A stretch of 64,000 nt of DNA, taken from contig NZ_SMKN01000007.1 in the NCBI RefSeq assembly GCF_004348675.1, positions 21,989-85,988 of the forward strand. Direction: 5' to 3'. The translations under genes were made by a program, and so were the position numbers. This DNA is from Micromonospora sp. KC606 (GTDB taxonomy: Bacteria > Actinomycetota > Actinomycetes > Mycobacteriales > Micromonosporaceae). Shown piece after piece: positions 42,766-51,733 of this stretch (position 1 is its first letter; every line of letters starts with the position of its first letter). The notes below the pieces were generated by a model. That model saw nothing but the letters and a program-made list of their open reading frames with translations, made no database searches and was not told the DNA's origin.

Positions 42766-44397
42766 ATGAAGCTGTCCACGAACTCCGCGACGTTGCGCCG
42801 TGCGGCACGCAACCTCTTCGGCTGGACCACGCTGCGGCCCCACCAGCTCGCCGCCATGCGCGCCGTGATGAAGCGACGCGACGCCCTGGTGGTGCTGCCC
42901 ACCGGCGCCGGCAAGTCGGCGATCTACCAGATCCCGGCCAGCCTGATCCCCGGCCCGACCGTGGTGATCTCCCCGCTGCTGGCCCTCCAACAGGACCAGA
43001 TCGCCGCGCTCAACGAACGGCAGCGCCCGGAACTGCGGGCGGTGCGGATCAGCTCCGCCGAGAGCCCGACCCAGCAGGCCGAGGCGATCGCCGAGCTCCG
43101 CGAGGGGCGGGCCGAGTTCCTCTTCATCACCCCCGAGCAGCTCAGCGACCCCGACCGGTTGGCCGAGGTGAGGTCGCTGAAGCCAGCCCTCGTCGCGGTC
43201 GACGAGGCGCACTGCATCTCCGCCTGGGGCCACGACTTCCGTCCCGACTACCTGGCGCTGGGCCACCTCGTCGACGGCCTCGACCGGCCACCGGTGGTCG
43301 CCCTGACCGCCACCGCGTCACCCCCGGTACGCGACGACATCATCGCCCGGCTGCGGCTGCGCGACCCGGAGGTGGTGATCTCCGGGCTGGACCGGCCGAA
43401 CCTCTTCCTCGAGGTCGCCCACTGCCCCACCGACGACTACCGGTGGCGGCGGCTGACCGCGCTGTTGCGCGACGACGAGCGCCCCGGCATCATCTACGCG
43501 CCCACCCGCCGGGGCGCCGAGGACCTGGCCGCCCGGCTCACCGACGCCGGCCTCCCGGCGCAGCACTACCACGGCGGCATGCCCACCGGCGCCCGCCACG
43601 AGCTGCACGAGGCCTTCCTCGCCGACCAGGTGCCTGTCATGGTGGCCACCTCCGCCTTCGGCATGGGCATCGACAAGCCGAACATCGCCTGGGTGGTCCA
43701 CATGGCGCTGCCCGACTCCCCGGACAGCTACTTCCAGGAGATCGGCCGCGCCGGCCGCGACGGCGAGCCGGCCCGGGTGCTGCTGCTGTGGCGGGCCGAG
43801 GACGTCTCGCTCCGGCGCTACTTCAGCGGCGGCCTGCCCGACCCCACCGAGCTGCGGGACCTGGCCGCGCTGCTGCGCAGGCAGCCCCGCACCAGGAGGG
43901 AGCTGCGCGAGCTGACCGGCCTCGGCGCCCGCAAACTGGGCCGGTACCTGGCGCTGCTGGAGCAGGTCGGGGCGGCGCAGCCACGCGCGAAGCAGCGGCT
44001 CGGCGCGCCCCCGTACTCGCCCACGCCGGTGGACGCCGCAACGGCCGCCCTGGCCGAGGCGGAACGCCAGCAGACCGTCACCCGCTCCCGCACCGACATG
44101 ATGCGCGCCTTCGCCGAGACCACCGCCTGCCGGGTGCAGACGCTGCTGGCGTACTTCGGTGAGCAGATGTCCGCCGTCTGTGGGCACTGCGACAGCTGCC
44201 ACGACGGCACCAGCCGCGCCGACGACGGCGCGGTCGGCCCGTTCCCGGTGCACAGCCAGGTCCGGCACCCGGAGTGGGGGGCCGGCCTGGTGCTCAACTA
44301 CGAAGACGACCGGATGACGGTGCTCTTCGACGAGGTCGGCTACAAGACGCTCTCCGTGCCCGTGGTGTCGGAGCAGGGTCTGCTGACCCTGGACTAG
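42766..44397 (+). CDS. RecQ-family ATP-dependent DNA helicase
   Basis: A 543-residue SF2 helicase. Walker A is [14 protein letters not shown] (K50), the DEAH box is [20 protein letters not shown], motif III is [14 protein letters not shown], and motif VI is [21 protein letters not shown] zinc site ([13 protein letters not shown] then VCGHCDSCH) is present, but the usual winged-helix and HRDC domains are short or absent. The C-terminal part ([20 protein letters not shown]) is a small beta domain seen in actinobacterial RecQ-like proteins. ATG 42766 matches the family start. It unwinds 3-to-5 and acts in recombination repair. Confidence 0.92.
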   Translation: MKLSTNSATLRRAARNLFGWTTLRPHQLAAMRAVMKRRDALVVLPTGAGKSAIYQIPASLIPGPTVVISPLLALQQDQIAALNERQRPELRAVRISSAESPTQQAEAIAELREGRAEFLFITPEQLSDPDRLAEVRSLKPALVAVDEAHCISAWGHDFRPDYLALGHLVDGLDRPPVVALTATASPPVRDDIIARLRLRDPEVVISGLDRPNLFLEVAHCPTDDYRWRRLTALLRDDERPGIIYAPTRRGAEDLAARLTDAGLPAQHYHGGMPTGARHELHEAFLADQVPVMVATSAFGMGIDKPNIAWVVHMALPDSPDSYFQEIGRAGRDGEPARVLLLWRAEDVSLRRYFSGGLPDPTELRDLAALLRRQPRTRRELRELTGLGARKLGRYLALLEQVGAAQPRAKQRLGAPPYSPTPVDAATAALAEAERQQTVTRSRTDMMRAFAETTACRVQTLLAYFGEQMSAVCGHCDSCHDGTSRADDGAVGPFPVHSQVRHPEWGAGLVLNYEDDRMTVLFDEVGYKTLSVPVVSEQGLLTLD

Positions 44398-44405
44398 CCT
44401 GACCG

Positions 44406-44423
44406 GGCACCCACGCGGGTGCC
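44406..44423 (+). terminator. Hairpin after the helicase gene
   Basis: GGCACCC and GGGTGCC form a 7-bp stem with a 4-nt loop, 8 nt after the stop. Confidence 0.5.
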
Positions 44424-44466
44424 ACGGACGTGTGAGAAGTGACCCAGGGCGAGAGGGGCTCAAGTC

Positions 44467-44970
44467 GTGATCGAACAGCCGGCGTACACCGGTTTCGGGT
44501 TCTCCGACGAGGAGTGGGGGCTGCTGGTCGGCCTGCCGCAGGCGGTGCTCACCGCCGCCAGCGCCGCCGAGTCCGACGGCTCCCGACGCACCCGTGCGGA
44601 GAACGCCGCCGGGCTGGAGACCATCGCCGCCGGCCGGGAGTCCGCCAGTCCGCTGGTCGCGGCCGTGGCCGGGGAACTCGTGTCCCGGGTGGGCGACCCG
44701 GAGGCCGGCGAGGAACTGCCGGTCATCGAGCCGGCCGATCCGCAGGGACTGATCGACGACGTGCTGGCCCGGGCCGGCCAGGCGTCCGCCCTGCTCGCCG
44801 CCAAGGTGGACGAAGGCGCGGCAGGGGCGTACCGGCACTGGCTGGTGGAGATCGCCGAGCAGGTGGTGGGCGCGGCCTCGACGGGCGGCATCCTCGGCCT
44901 CGGTGGCGACCAGGTCAGCGACTCGGAGCGGCGCTTCCGGGATCGGCTCTCGCACGTGCTCAACGACTGA
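44467..44970 (+). CDS. Protein of unknown function, helical
   Basis: A 167-residue acidic protein from GTG 44467. FGFSDEEWGLLVGLPQAVLT, AASAAESDGSRRTRAENAAG and LEIADPQG-type segments suggest an all-helical fold; the end, SDSERRFRDRLSHVLND, is highly charged. No motif links it to a known enzyme. It appears conserved in form with other actinobacterial DUF-type proteins that follow DNA repair or housekeeping genes. It is closed by a terminator at 44979-45010. Confidence 0.7.
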   Translation: MIEQPAYTGFGFSDEEWGLLVGLPQAVLTAASAAESDGSRRTRAENAAGLETIAAGRESASPLVAAVAGELVSRVGDPEAGEELPVIEPADPQGLIDDVLARAGQASALLAAKVDEGAAGAYRHWLVEIAEQVVGAASTGGILGLGGDQVSDSERRFRDRLSHVLND

Positions 44971-44978
44971 CGCCCCAC

Positions 44979-45010
44979 GACGGCGGCGGTCCCGGTAAAC
45001 CGCCGCCGTC
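44979..45010. terminator. Bidirectional terminator between convergent genes
   Basis: GACGGCGGCGGT (44979-44990) and ACCGCCGCCGTC (44999-45010) form a perfect 12-bp stem with an 8-nt loop, between the helical protein (plus) and the ABC permease (minus). Confidence 0.8.
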
Positions 45011-45027
45011 GCGTGTCGCCGGCCCGT

Positions 45028-45792
45028 TCAGGCGACCCGGCGTCGGAACAGCACGGCGGCGAGCACCACGGACACCAGCATGATGCCGAGGCACCAGGCC
45101 ACCGCGAGGGCCGGCGCCGACCCGGGCGGCGTGCCGAGCAACAGCGCCCGCAGGGTCTCGATGACCGGGGTGACCGGCTGGTGGTCGGCGAAGCCGCGCA
45201 ACCAGCTCGGCATGGTCTCCACCGGAACGAAGGCGCTGCTCGGGTAGGGCAGGAACATGACCAGGAAGGTGAAGCCGCTGGCCGCCTCCGGCGTCTGGGC
45301 GAGCAGTCCGAAGGCGGCGGACAACCAGGACACGGCGAGCAGGAACAGCAGCAGCACCCCGGCCGCACCGAGCCAGCCCAGCGGGTCGACGGCCGGGCGG
45401 AACCCGATCGCCACGGCCACGCCGAGGACGAGCGCCGTCGAGACCAGGTTGCGCAGGACGCTCGCGACGACGTGGCCGCCGAGGATCGCGGTGGCGGCGA
45501 CGTCCATCGTGCGCAGCCGCTCGACCAGGCCGTTGCCGAGGTCGGTGGTGACGCTCATCGCGGTGCCCGCCGCCCCGAAACCGGCGCAGAGCAGCAGCAC
45601 CCCGGGGACGACGTAGGTGACGTACGCGCCGCCGGTGTCGATGGCACCGCCGAAGAGGTAGACGAAGAGCAGCATCAGGATCACCGGCAGCAGCAGCGAG
45701 GTGAGCAGCGCGTCGACGTTACGGCGAGAGAGCCGTACGCACCGCTGCACCAGGACGGACAGCTCGGCGCCCCGGGCGGTCAGCTCAGACAC
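45028..45792 (-). CDS. ABC-2 type transporter permease, DrrB-like
   Basis: A 254-residue membrane protein with six helices in the DrrB/ABC-2 order. The start has VQRCVRLSRRNVDALLTSLL, and the conserved central part is LGNGLVERLRTMDVAATAIL. The end region PSSAFVPVETMPSWLRGFAD and HQPVTPVIETLRALLLGTPP is the DrrB C-terminal signature. It exports drugs or lipids together with the overlapping ATPase. Its GTG overlaps the ATPase stop by 8 nt. The substrate is not known; daunorubicin-type resistance is the family example. Confidence 0.92.
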   Translation of the reverse strand: MSELTARGAELSVLVQRCVRLSRRNVDALLTSLLLPVILMLLFVYLFGGAIDTGGAYVTYVVPGVLLLCAGFGAAGTAMSVTTDLGNGLVERLRTMDVAATAILGGHVVASVLRNLVSTALVLGVAVAIGFRPAVDPLGWLGAAGVLLLFLLAVSWLSAAFGLLAQTPEAASGFTFLVMFLPYPSSAFVPVETMPSWLRGFADHQPVTPVIETLRALLLGTPPGSAPALAVAWCLGIMLVSVVLAAVLFRRRVA

Positions 45793-46756
45793 CGGCCACC
45801 TCCCGCGCCGTGGCGGGCGCCGCCTGCCCAGTCAGGGTCAGGAAGACGTCGTCGAGGGTCGCGGTGCGCAGGTGGAAACGCTCGACGCCCTGCCGGTCGG
45901 GGTCGACCTCGTCGAGCAGCCGGCGGACCTGCGGCGCATCGCCGTCGATGGGGACGGCCAGTTCGCGCCGGCCGGCGTCGGCGTGGGCCACCCGGCTGCC
46001 GAGCCGACGGGCCGCGGCGGCGAACCGTTCGTCGTCGCGCATGGTCAGTTCGAGCCGGTGGGCGCCGAACCGCCGCTTCAGCTCCTCGGCCGTCCCCTCG
46101 GCCGCGAGCCGGCCGGCGTGCAGGACCGCCACCCGGTCGGCGAGCCGGTCGGCTTCCTCCAGGTACTGCGTGGTGAGCAGTACCGTGACGCCTCCGGCGG
46201 CCAACTCCGCGACGACCTCCCACAGCGCCTGCCGGCCGCGCGGGTCGAGCCCGGTGGTCGGCTCGTCGAGGAAGATGACCGACGGCGAGCCGACCAGGCT
46301 GGCGGCGAGGTCGAGGCGGCGGCGCATCCCGCCGGAGTACGTCGACACCCGGCGGCCGGCCGCCGCCGCCAGGTCGAAGCGCTCCAGCAGGTCGGCGGTG
46401 CGCCGGCGGGCCGCCGGGCGGGACAGCCCGGCGAGCCGGGCCATCATCGTCAGGTTCTCCGCGCCGGTCTGCGCGTCGTCGAGGGCCGCGTGCTGGCCGG
46501 CGAGGCTGATCAGCCGGCGTACCCGGCGCCGGTCGCGGACCACGTCGAGGCCGTCCACCCGGGCGCTTCCGTGGTCGGGGGCGCTCAGTGTGGACAGGAT
46601 GCGCACGGTGGTGGTCTTGCCCGCGCCGTTGGGCCCGAGCAGGGCGTGCACGGTGCCCCGAGCCACTCGCAGGGTCAGCCCGTCGAGCACCGCCACCGCG
46701 CCGAAGGACTTGCGTAACCCGACGGCCTCCACCGACGGTGTCGTCCACTCCCCCAT
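45785..46756 (-). CDS. ABC transporter ATP-binding protein, DrrA-like
   Basis: A 323-residue ATPase. Walker A is LGPNGAGKTTTVRIL; the signature is VSTYSGGMRRRLDLAASLVG; Walker B is VIFLDEPTTGLDPRGRQALW; the switch region is LLTTQYLEEADRLADRVAVL. The C-terminal DrrA extension ends in LRTATLDDVFLTLTGQAA, where daunorubicin-resistance ATPases have their regulatory domain. ATG 46756 gives the normal N-terminus. It is divergent from a TetR gene with a shared operator. Confidence 0.95.
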   Translation of the reverse strand: MGEWTTPSVEAVGLRKSFGAVAVLDGLTLRVARGTVHALLGPNGAGKTTTVRILSTLSAPDHGSARVDGLDVVRDRRRVRRLISLAGQHAALDDAQTGAENLTMMARLAGLSRPAARRRTADLLERFDLAAAAGRRVSTYSGGMRRRLDLAASLVGSPSVIFLDEPTTGLDPRGRQALWEVVAELAAGGVTVLLTTQYLEEADRLADRVAVLHAGRLAAEGTAEELKRRFGAHRLELTMRDDERFAAAARRLGSRVAHADAGRRELAVPIDGDAPQVRRLLDEVDPDRQGVERFHLRTATLDDVFLTLTGQAAPATAREVAGV

Positions 46757-46777
46757 GGTTGCCTCACTCTCCGCTTT

Positions 46778-46817
46778 CTGCGTACGCCATACGCTTAACT
46801 GCGTATAGGATACGCAG
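46778..46817. promoter_or_regulatory. Duplicated palindromic operator between drrA-like and tetR genes
   Basis: CTGCGTAT-agg-ATACGCAG (46799-46817) is a perfect 8-3-8 inverted repeat. A second, weaker copy, CTGCGTAC-gcc-ATACGCTT, starts at 46778, about 21 bp away (two helical turns). They occupy the shared control region of the divergent genes, as expected for a TetR repressor. Confidence 0.8.
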
Positions 46818-46858
46818 AAGCTAGGATGGTGTGTCAACACCGCGTGCGAGAGGCGAGG

Positions 46859-47617
46859 ATGAGCGAGCCGGACGACGACCTGCCCGAGAGTGTGGCGATC
46901 GCCTGGGGCCTGCGGGAGCGTCCGGGCAAGGGCCCGCGGCGCAGCCTCACCCTCGACCAGGTCGTGGCCGCCGCCGTCAGGGTGGCCGAGGCCGACGGGC
47001 TGGCCGCGGTCTCGATGAGCCGGGTCGCCGGCGAGCTGGGCGTCGCCACCATGTCGCTCTACCGCTACGTGTCGGCGAAGACCGACCTGGTGGATCTGAT
47101 GACCGACGCCGCCTACGGCGACCCTCCGCCACCACGCGGCCCCGACGAGGGGTGGCGGGCGGCACTCACCCGCTGGGCCGAGGCCCACGTCGCCGCCATC
47201 CGCCGCCACCCGTGGCTGCGGCACGTGCCGGTCGGCGGCCCGCCGATCCGCCCCAACCAGGTGCGCTGGATGGAACGAGGGCTCGACGCCGTGCGCGGCA
47301 CCGGCCTGTTCCCCAGCGAGCGCCTGTCGACGGTCCTGCTGGTCAGCGGGTACGCCCGGAACTGGGCCACGGTGACCGTCGACCTCGCCGAGGCCGCCGC
47401 CCGTTCCAGGCTCACCGCGGAAGAGGCAGGCATCCGTTACTGGCGGCACCTCGAACGGCTCACCCGGGCCGGCGACTTCCCGGCGATCCGGGAACTGCTC
47501 GCCCAGTGGGCCGACGAGCAGGACGACGAGGAGTTCGACGCGGAGTGGCGGTTCGGCCTCGACCGCGTACTCGACGGTGTCGAGGCCCTGATCCGCGGCC
47601 GGTCACCCGCCACCTGA
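46859..47617 (+). CDS. TetR-family regulator (tetracycline-repressor-like C-terminus)
   Basis: A 252-residue repressor. After a short leader (PESVAIAWGLRERPGKGPRR) the helix-turn-helix is LTLDQVVAAAVRVAEADGLA, SMSRVAGELGVATMSLYRYV and KTDLVDLMTDAAYGD. The C-terminal TetR-C domain includes HPWLRHVPVGGPPIRPNQVR, common in regulators of DrrAB-type exporters. ATG 46859 has a nearby GAGG. It probably represses the divergent exporter until a drug-like ligand binds. Confidence 0.93.
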   Translation: MSEPDDDLPESVAIAWGLRERPGKGPRRSLTLDQVVAAAVRVAEADGLAAVSMSRVAGELGVATMSLYRYVSAKTDLVDLMTDAAYGDPPPPRGPDEGWRAALTRWAEAHVAAIRRHPWLRHVPVGGPPIRPNQVRWMERGLDAVRGTGLFPSERLSTVLLVSGYARNWATVTVDLAEAAARSRLTAEEAGIRYWRHLERLTRAGDFPAIRELLAQWADEQDDEEFDAEWRFGLDRVLDGVEALIRGRSPAT

Positions 47618-47636
47618 GCGGCGACGCGGCCCCCGG

Positions 47637-48620
47637 TCAGGCCTCCTCCAGCAGGCCGAGGACCGCCCGCTCCGCCCGCTCGCGCGGCGTCCCCGGGCCG
47701 ACCGGCGCCACCACACCGTCGTGGTAGAGGTCCACCACCCGCGGGTCCACGTAGGAGGCCCGCGCCACCGTCGGGGTGTTGCCCAGCAGCTCCGCCACCT
47801 CGCGCATCACGGCGGCGACCGCCCTGCGGCGCGCGGTGGCCGACCGCTGCCGACCCACGGTGGCCAGCTCGGTGGCCGCCAGGACGGTGGCGTGCCAGGT
47901 GCGGAAGTCCTTCGCGGTCATCTCCCCGCCACTGGCGTCGCGCAGGTAGTCGTTGACCTCGTCGCTGCGCACGTCGCGCCAGGCGCGGCCGTCCCGGTAG
48001 CCGAAGAGTCGCTCCTCGGCGCGGCGGCGGCGACGCAGCGCGGTCAGCACCCGGCACAGCTCCGGGTCATCGATTCGGCGGACCTGTTCGATGCCACCCT
48101 TGGCGGGGAACTCGAAGACCACGCAACCGGCCCGGGAACGGGCGTGCTCGGGGCGCAGGGTGGACACGCCGAAGGTGGCGTCCTCGCCGACGGCGTACTG
48201 GTCGTTGCCGACCCGGAACATGCCCATGTCGAGCAGCCGGGCGACGGTGGCCAGCACCCGCTCCCGGTGCAGGCCGCGCCCGTCCAGGTCGTGCGCGATG
48301 CGCGTACGCAGCGCCGGCAGCCGGTGGGCCACCTCCAGCACGTGGTCGAACTTCGCCTCGTCACGCTTGCGCCGCCACTGCGGGTGGTAGAGGTACTGCT
48401 TGCGTCCGGCCGCGTCGATGCCGGTGGCCTGGATGTGTCCGTTCGGGTACGGCGAGATCCACACGTCCTGCCAGGCGGGCGGGATCACCAGGCCCTGCAG
48501 CCGGGCCCGTTCGTCGGGATCGCGAACCGGCCCGCCCTTCGGGTCCAGGAACACCCAACCCCGGCCGGCCCGGCGACGCCCGTAGCCCGCCCGGCCCGGG
48601 TCGCTACGCCGTAACCGCAC
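47637..48620 (-). CDS. DNA topoisomerase IB (eukaryote/poxvirus type)
   Basis: A 327-residue type IB topoisomerase that relaxes supercoils through a 3-prime phosphotyrosine. The bacterial form is recognised by GWVFLDPKGGPVRDPDERAR, LVIPPAWQDVWISPYPNGHI, QATGIDAAGRKQYLYHPQWR, GMFRVGNDQYAVGEDATFGV and the C-terminal active Tyr region VARASYVDPRVVDLYHDGVV. MTAKDFRTWHATV contains conserved catalytic Lys/His. GTG 48620 overlaps the GT9 gene by 17 nt, so it is the last gene of the sugar operon, an unusual neighbour. Confidence 0.92.
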   Translation of the reverse strand: MRLRRSDPGRAGYGRRRAGRGWVFLDPKGGPVRDPDERARLQGLVIPPAWQDVWISPYPNGHIQATGIDAAGRKQYLYHPQWRRKRDEAKFDHVLEVAHRLPALRTRIAHDLDGRGLHRERVLATVARLLDMGMFRVGNDQYAVGEDATFGVSTLRPEHARSRAGCVVFEFPAKGGIEQVRRIDDPELCRVLTALRRRRRAEERLFGYRDGRAWRDVRSDEVNDYLRDASGGEMTAKDFRTWHATVLAATELATVGRQRSATARRRAVAAVMREVAELLGNTPTVARASYVDPRVVDLYHDGVVAPVGPGTPRERAERAVLGLLEEA

Positions 48621-49545
48621 CGGAGATCCGCACCGCCTCTTCGGCCTCGTCCACGGCGGCCAGCACCCGGTCCACCGGCAGGGCCGCCAACCTCGGGTGG
48701 GTTCCTACCCCGGGCGTATCCGGCCAATCCTGTCCGCCGCACCACAGCACCCGGTGCTGGGGGCGGCCCGGCGGCGGCCCCCACTGGGCGGGCGGGACCG
48801 GTCCGAAGAGCAGTACCGACGGGGTGGCGTACGCGGTGGCCAGGTGCCCGACACCCGTGTCGCCGCTGACCACGAGCCGGGCGTGGGCTACCAGCGCGGC
48901 CAGCTCGCCCAGATCGGTGCCGCCGGCCAGGACGACGTCGGGCGGCAGCCCGGCGGCGGCGGCCACCCGCCCGGCCAGGTCCCGCTCGGTCACCGAACCG
49001 GTCACCACCACCCGGTGGCCCCGGCCGGCGAGTTCCCGGGCCAGTGCGGCGAACCGCTCGGCCGGCCACCGCTTCTCCGGCGCCTTGCTGCCCGGGTGGA
49101 CGATCGTCGCGGCGACCGACGTCGCACCCGGCGAGGGCCGGCGCAGGGCCAGGTCGCTACGGTCGGCGGGGATGCCGTACCAGGCGAGCAGCCGGCACCA
49201 CCGGTCGACCTCGTGCTCCCCGACCCGCCAGCGCGGGCCGTCGAGGTGCCCCGCCGGCAGGCTGCGGAAAGCGAGCAGCCGTCCCGCGCCGGACAGCATC
49301 CGGTGCGACTGCGGGCCGCGTCCGTGCAGGTTGACCGCCACCGGTGGCGGCGGCCACGACGGCGGGCCCAGCCCGTCGGTGGGCAGCACCCGGTCCACCG
49401 CGTCGACCAGGTCGGCCAGCGGCGTGAGCCAGGCCGGCGCCGCCAGCGTCAGCTCCTGGTCCGGGTACGCGGCCCGCAGCGCGCGCAACGCCGGCACCGC
49501 TGTGGCCAGGTCGCCCACCCCCAGGGCGCGGAGCACGAGGATCAC
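48604..49545 (-). CDS. Glycosyltransferase family 9 (heptosyltransferase-like)
   Basis: A 313-residue GT-B enzyme. GVGDLATAVPALRALRAAYP is the family N-terminus (as in WaaC/WaaF), VHPGSKAPEKRWPAERFAAL the middle, and SGDTGVGHLATAYATPSVLL, FGPVPPAQWGP the nucleotide-sugar pocket. Family members use ADP-heptose. With a complete ADP-heptose pathway in the same operon this is a good candidate for transferring heptose to a surface glycan. Its start overlaps the SDR stop by 4 nt. Confidence 0.9.
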   Translation of the reverse strand: MILVLRALGVGDLATAVPALRALRAAYPDQELTLAAPAWLTPLADLVDAVDRVLPTDGLGPPSWPPPPVAVNLHGRGPQSHRMLSGAGRLLAFRSLPAGHLDGPRWRVGEHEVDRWCRLLAWYGIPADRSDLALRRPSPGATSVAATIVHPGSKAPEKRWPAERFAALARELAGRGHRVVVTGSVTERDLAGRVAAAAGLPPDVVLAGGTDLGELAALVAHARLVVSGDTGVGHLATAYATPSVLLFGPVPPAQWGPPPGRPQHRVLWCGGQDWPDTPGVGTHPRLAALPVDRVLAAVDEAEEAVRISGAVTA

Positions 49546-50249
49546 GGCCAGGAGGTTTCCCGCTCGGCGCAGACCACCAGCTCGCGGACGGCGCAGCCGG
49601 GTGGCTGGGAGAGGGCGAACATGACCGCGGCGGCGGTGTCGGCCGGGGCGTTGAGGTTGGCGTCCGGCCCGGGCTTGTACTGCTCGTCGCGGTCGTCGAA
49701 GAACGCGGTGCGCATCCCGCCGGGGATCAGCAGGGTCACGCCGACCCTCCCGGCGAGCTCGGCGGCGAGGGCCCGGGTGAACCCGACCACCCCGAACTTC
49801 GCCGCGCAGTACGCGGTCGCGTCGCTGACCGCCCTGATCCCGAGCGTCGAGGCGACCGTGACGACGTTGCCGTGGGCCGCCTCCAGAAACGGCAGCGCGG
49901 CGCGGACCACCGCGACGGTGCCGAGCAGGTCGACCGTGACGATCCGCTCCCAGGTGTCCCGGGGTACGTCGGCGAGCCTGCCGGGCACGTCCATCCCGGC
50001 GGCGGTCACCACCGCGTCCAGACCGCCGTGGCGTTCGGCGAGGTCCCGGGTCGCCTCCTCGGCGGCCCGGGTGTCAGCAAGGTCGCACTCGACCCACGGC
50101 ACCCCGTCGCCGGGACGGTGACGGTCCAGCACCAGCGGACGCCCCCCGGCCCTCGCCACCGCGGCGACCACCGCCGCGCCGAGGCCGCTCGATCCGCCGG
50201 TGACCAGGACGGTCGGCCCGGCACCGGGTGCTGCGCTGCTGGTCATCAT
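49542..50249 (-). CDS. Short-chain dehydrogenase/reductase, classical type
   Basis: A 235-residue NAD(P)-dependent oxidoreductase. The cofactor motif is VLVTGGSSGLGAAVVAAV (TGxxxGxG), and the catalytic part is VVTVASTLGIRAVSDATAYC-AAKFGVVGF (Ser, YxxxK). ADTAAAVMFALSQPPGCAVR ends the domain. It is much shorter than HldD-type heptose epimerases (about 310 residues, extended SDR) and lacks their form, so it probably oxidises or reduces a sugar or lipid in the pathway. Its ATG is coupled to the hldE stop (ATGA). Confidence 0.9.
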   Translation of the reverse strand: MMTSSAAPGAGPTVLVTGGSSGLGAAVVAAVARAGGRPLVLDRHRPGDGVPWVECDLADTRAAEEATRDLAERHGGLDAVVTAAGMDVPGRLADVPRDTWERIVTVDLLGTVAVVRAALPFLEAAHGNVVTVASTLGIRAVSDATAYCAAKFGVVGFTRALAAELAGRVGVTLLIPGGMRTAFFDDRDEQYKPGPDANLNAPADTAAAVMFALSQPPGCAVRELVVCAERETSWP

Positions 50250-51733
50250 GCTCCTTCCGCGGTCGGACGAGCGGCAAGGCCGGTGCCGGTGGGGGCGACC
50301 ACGCGCCGTTCGCCGCGAGCCGCCGCGATCATGTCGGTGGTGGAGCGCCCGTGCAGGTAGGGCACCACCACGGTCTGCCCGCCCCACCGGCGCAACACTT
50401 CCGCCTCCGGCAGCGACGAGGTGTCGCCACCACCGGTGGCGTAGTCGCCGCCCTTGACCCAGATATCCGGGCGCAACCAGCTCAGCACGGCGTGCGGAGT
50501 CTGCTCGTCGAAGACCATCACCGCGTCCACGCAGCTCAACGCCGCCAGCAGTCGGCTGCGGTCGCCCTGGGACACCACCGGGCGACCCGGGCCCTTCAAC
50601 CCGGCGACGCTGGCGTCGGAGTTGAGGCAGACGACCAGGCAGTCGCCGAGTTGCCGGGCGGCCTGCAGGGTCGCCACGTGCCCGGCGTGCAGCAGATCGA
50701 AGCAGCCGCCGGTGGCCACCACCGTCCCGCCGGCCGCGCGTACCTCCGCCACCACCGCGCCGGCAGCCGCTGCCCCGACCCGCTCCCCGAAGCCGGCGAG
50801 CACCACCGGTGAGGCGGCATGGACCGCCCTGGGCAGCGCGGTGGCCACTCCCCCGCCGGCCACGTACGCCGACGCCTCCGCCACCGCCTCCTGCACCGCC
50901 TCGGAGACCAGCGCGCCACGGGCCAGCGCGAGGGTGGCGGCGGAGGCGAACCGGTCGCCGGCCCCGCAGGTGTCGCCCTCGGCCGTCACCGGGGCCGAGA
51001 CGACCAGCGGGGTCGACCCGGCGTGGCAGAGCAGCGCGCCGTCCCCGCCGAGGGTCACCACCACCGCGCCGACCCGCCACCGCTCGCGCAGCCCCTGCGC
51101 GCCCCGGGCGGCGGTGGCCAGCCGGGACTCCCCGGCCGGAACCTTGGTCAGTTCCCGGGCCTCCGGCTCGTTCGGGGTTGCCAGGGTGACCCCGGGCACC
51201 GCCGCCGGCCCGCGGGGGTGCGGATCCCACACCACCGGGGCACGGGTCGCGGCGAGAGCGGCGCGCAGCGCCGGCTGCCGGGCCACACCCCGGCCGTAAT
51301 CGCTGACCAGCACGGCCGACGCCTCGGCGAGCAGCCGCAGTACCGCCTCGTGCGGCTCCCCGGGTTCGCCGGCCGGGCCACCCCGGTCGTGGCGCAGCAG
51401 CACCCGGCCCCGCGCCCGCAGCCGGATCTTCTCAGGGGTGGCCCCGGGCAGCGGCAGCGCGTACACCCGCACCCCGGCGGCGGTGAGCAGCGAGGCCAGC
51501 CGAGCCCCGGCGGCGTCGTCCGCGAGCGCGGTCACCAGGGCCACCTCGGCACCCTGGGCGGCGGCGAAGACGGCCGCCAGGCCGGCCCCGCCGGGCCGGT
51601 CCGCGTGCGCGGTCTCGTCCAGCACCGGCACCGGGGAGTCGGGGCAGAGCCGGTTCACCACGCCCTCGACGTCGCGGTCCAACAGAGTGTCGCCGACGAC
51701 CACCAGGGGTCCGGCCACGGTGGCCCTCCTCAT
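50246..51733 (-). CDS. hldE: Bifunctional heptose 7-phosphate kinase / heptose 1-phosphate adenylyltransferase
   Basis: A 495-residue two-domain enzyme. The N-terminal PfkB-type kinase (1 to about 320) has VNRLCPDSPVPVLDETAHAD and the C-terminal kinase signature AEGDTCGAGDRFASAATLAL. It makes heptose 1,7-bisphosphate. The C-terminal nucleotidyltransferase has VVATGGCFDLLHAGHVATLQ and WVKGGDYATGG, and charges heptose 1-phosphate with ATP to ADP-heptose. The domain order is that of E. coli HldE. It overlaps gmhA by 4 nt and the SDR by 4 nt. Confidence 0.95.
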   Translation of the reverse strand: MRRATVAGPLVVVGDTLLDRDVEGVVNRLCPDSPVPVLDETAHADRPGGAGLAAVFAAAQGAEVALVTALADDAAGARLASLLTAAGVRVYALPLPGATPEKIRLRARGRVLLRHDRGGPAGEPGEPHEAVLRLLAEASAVLVSDYGRGVARQPALRAALAATRAPVVWDPHPRGPAAVPGVTLATPNEPEARELTKVPAGESRLATAARGAQGLRERWRVGAVVVTLGGDGALLCHAGSTPLVVSAPVTAEGDTCGAGDRFASAATLALARGALVSEAVQEAVAEASAYVAGGGVATALPRAVHAASPVVLAGFGERVGAAAAGAVVAEVRAAGGTVVATGGCFDLLHAGHVATLQAARQLGDCLVVCLNSDASVAGLKGPGRPVVSQGDRSRLLAALSCVDAVMVFDEQTPHAVLSWLRPDIWVKGGDYATGGGDTSSLPEAEVLRRWGGQTVVVPYLHGRSTTDMIAAARGERRVVAPTGTGLAARPTAEGA

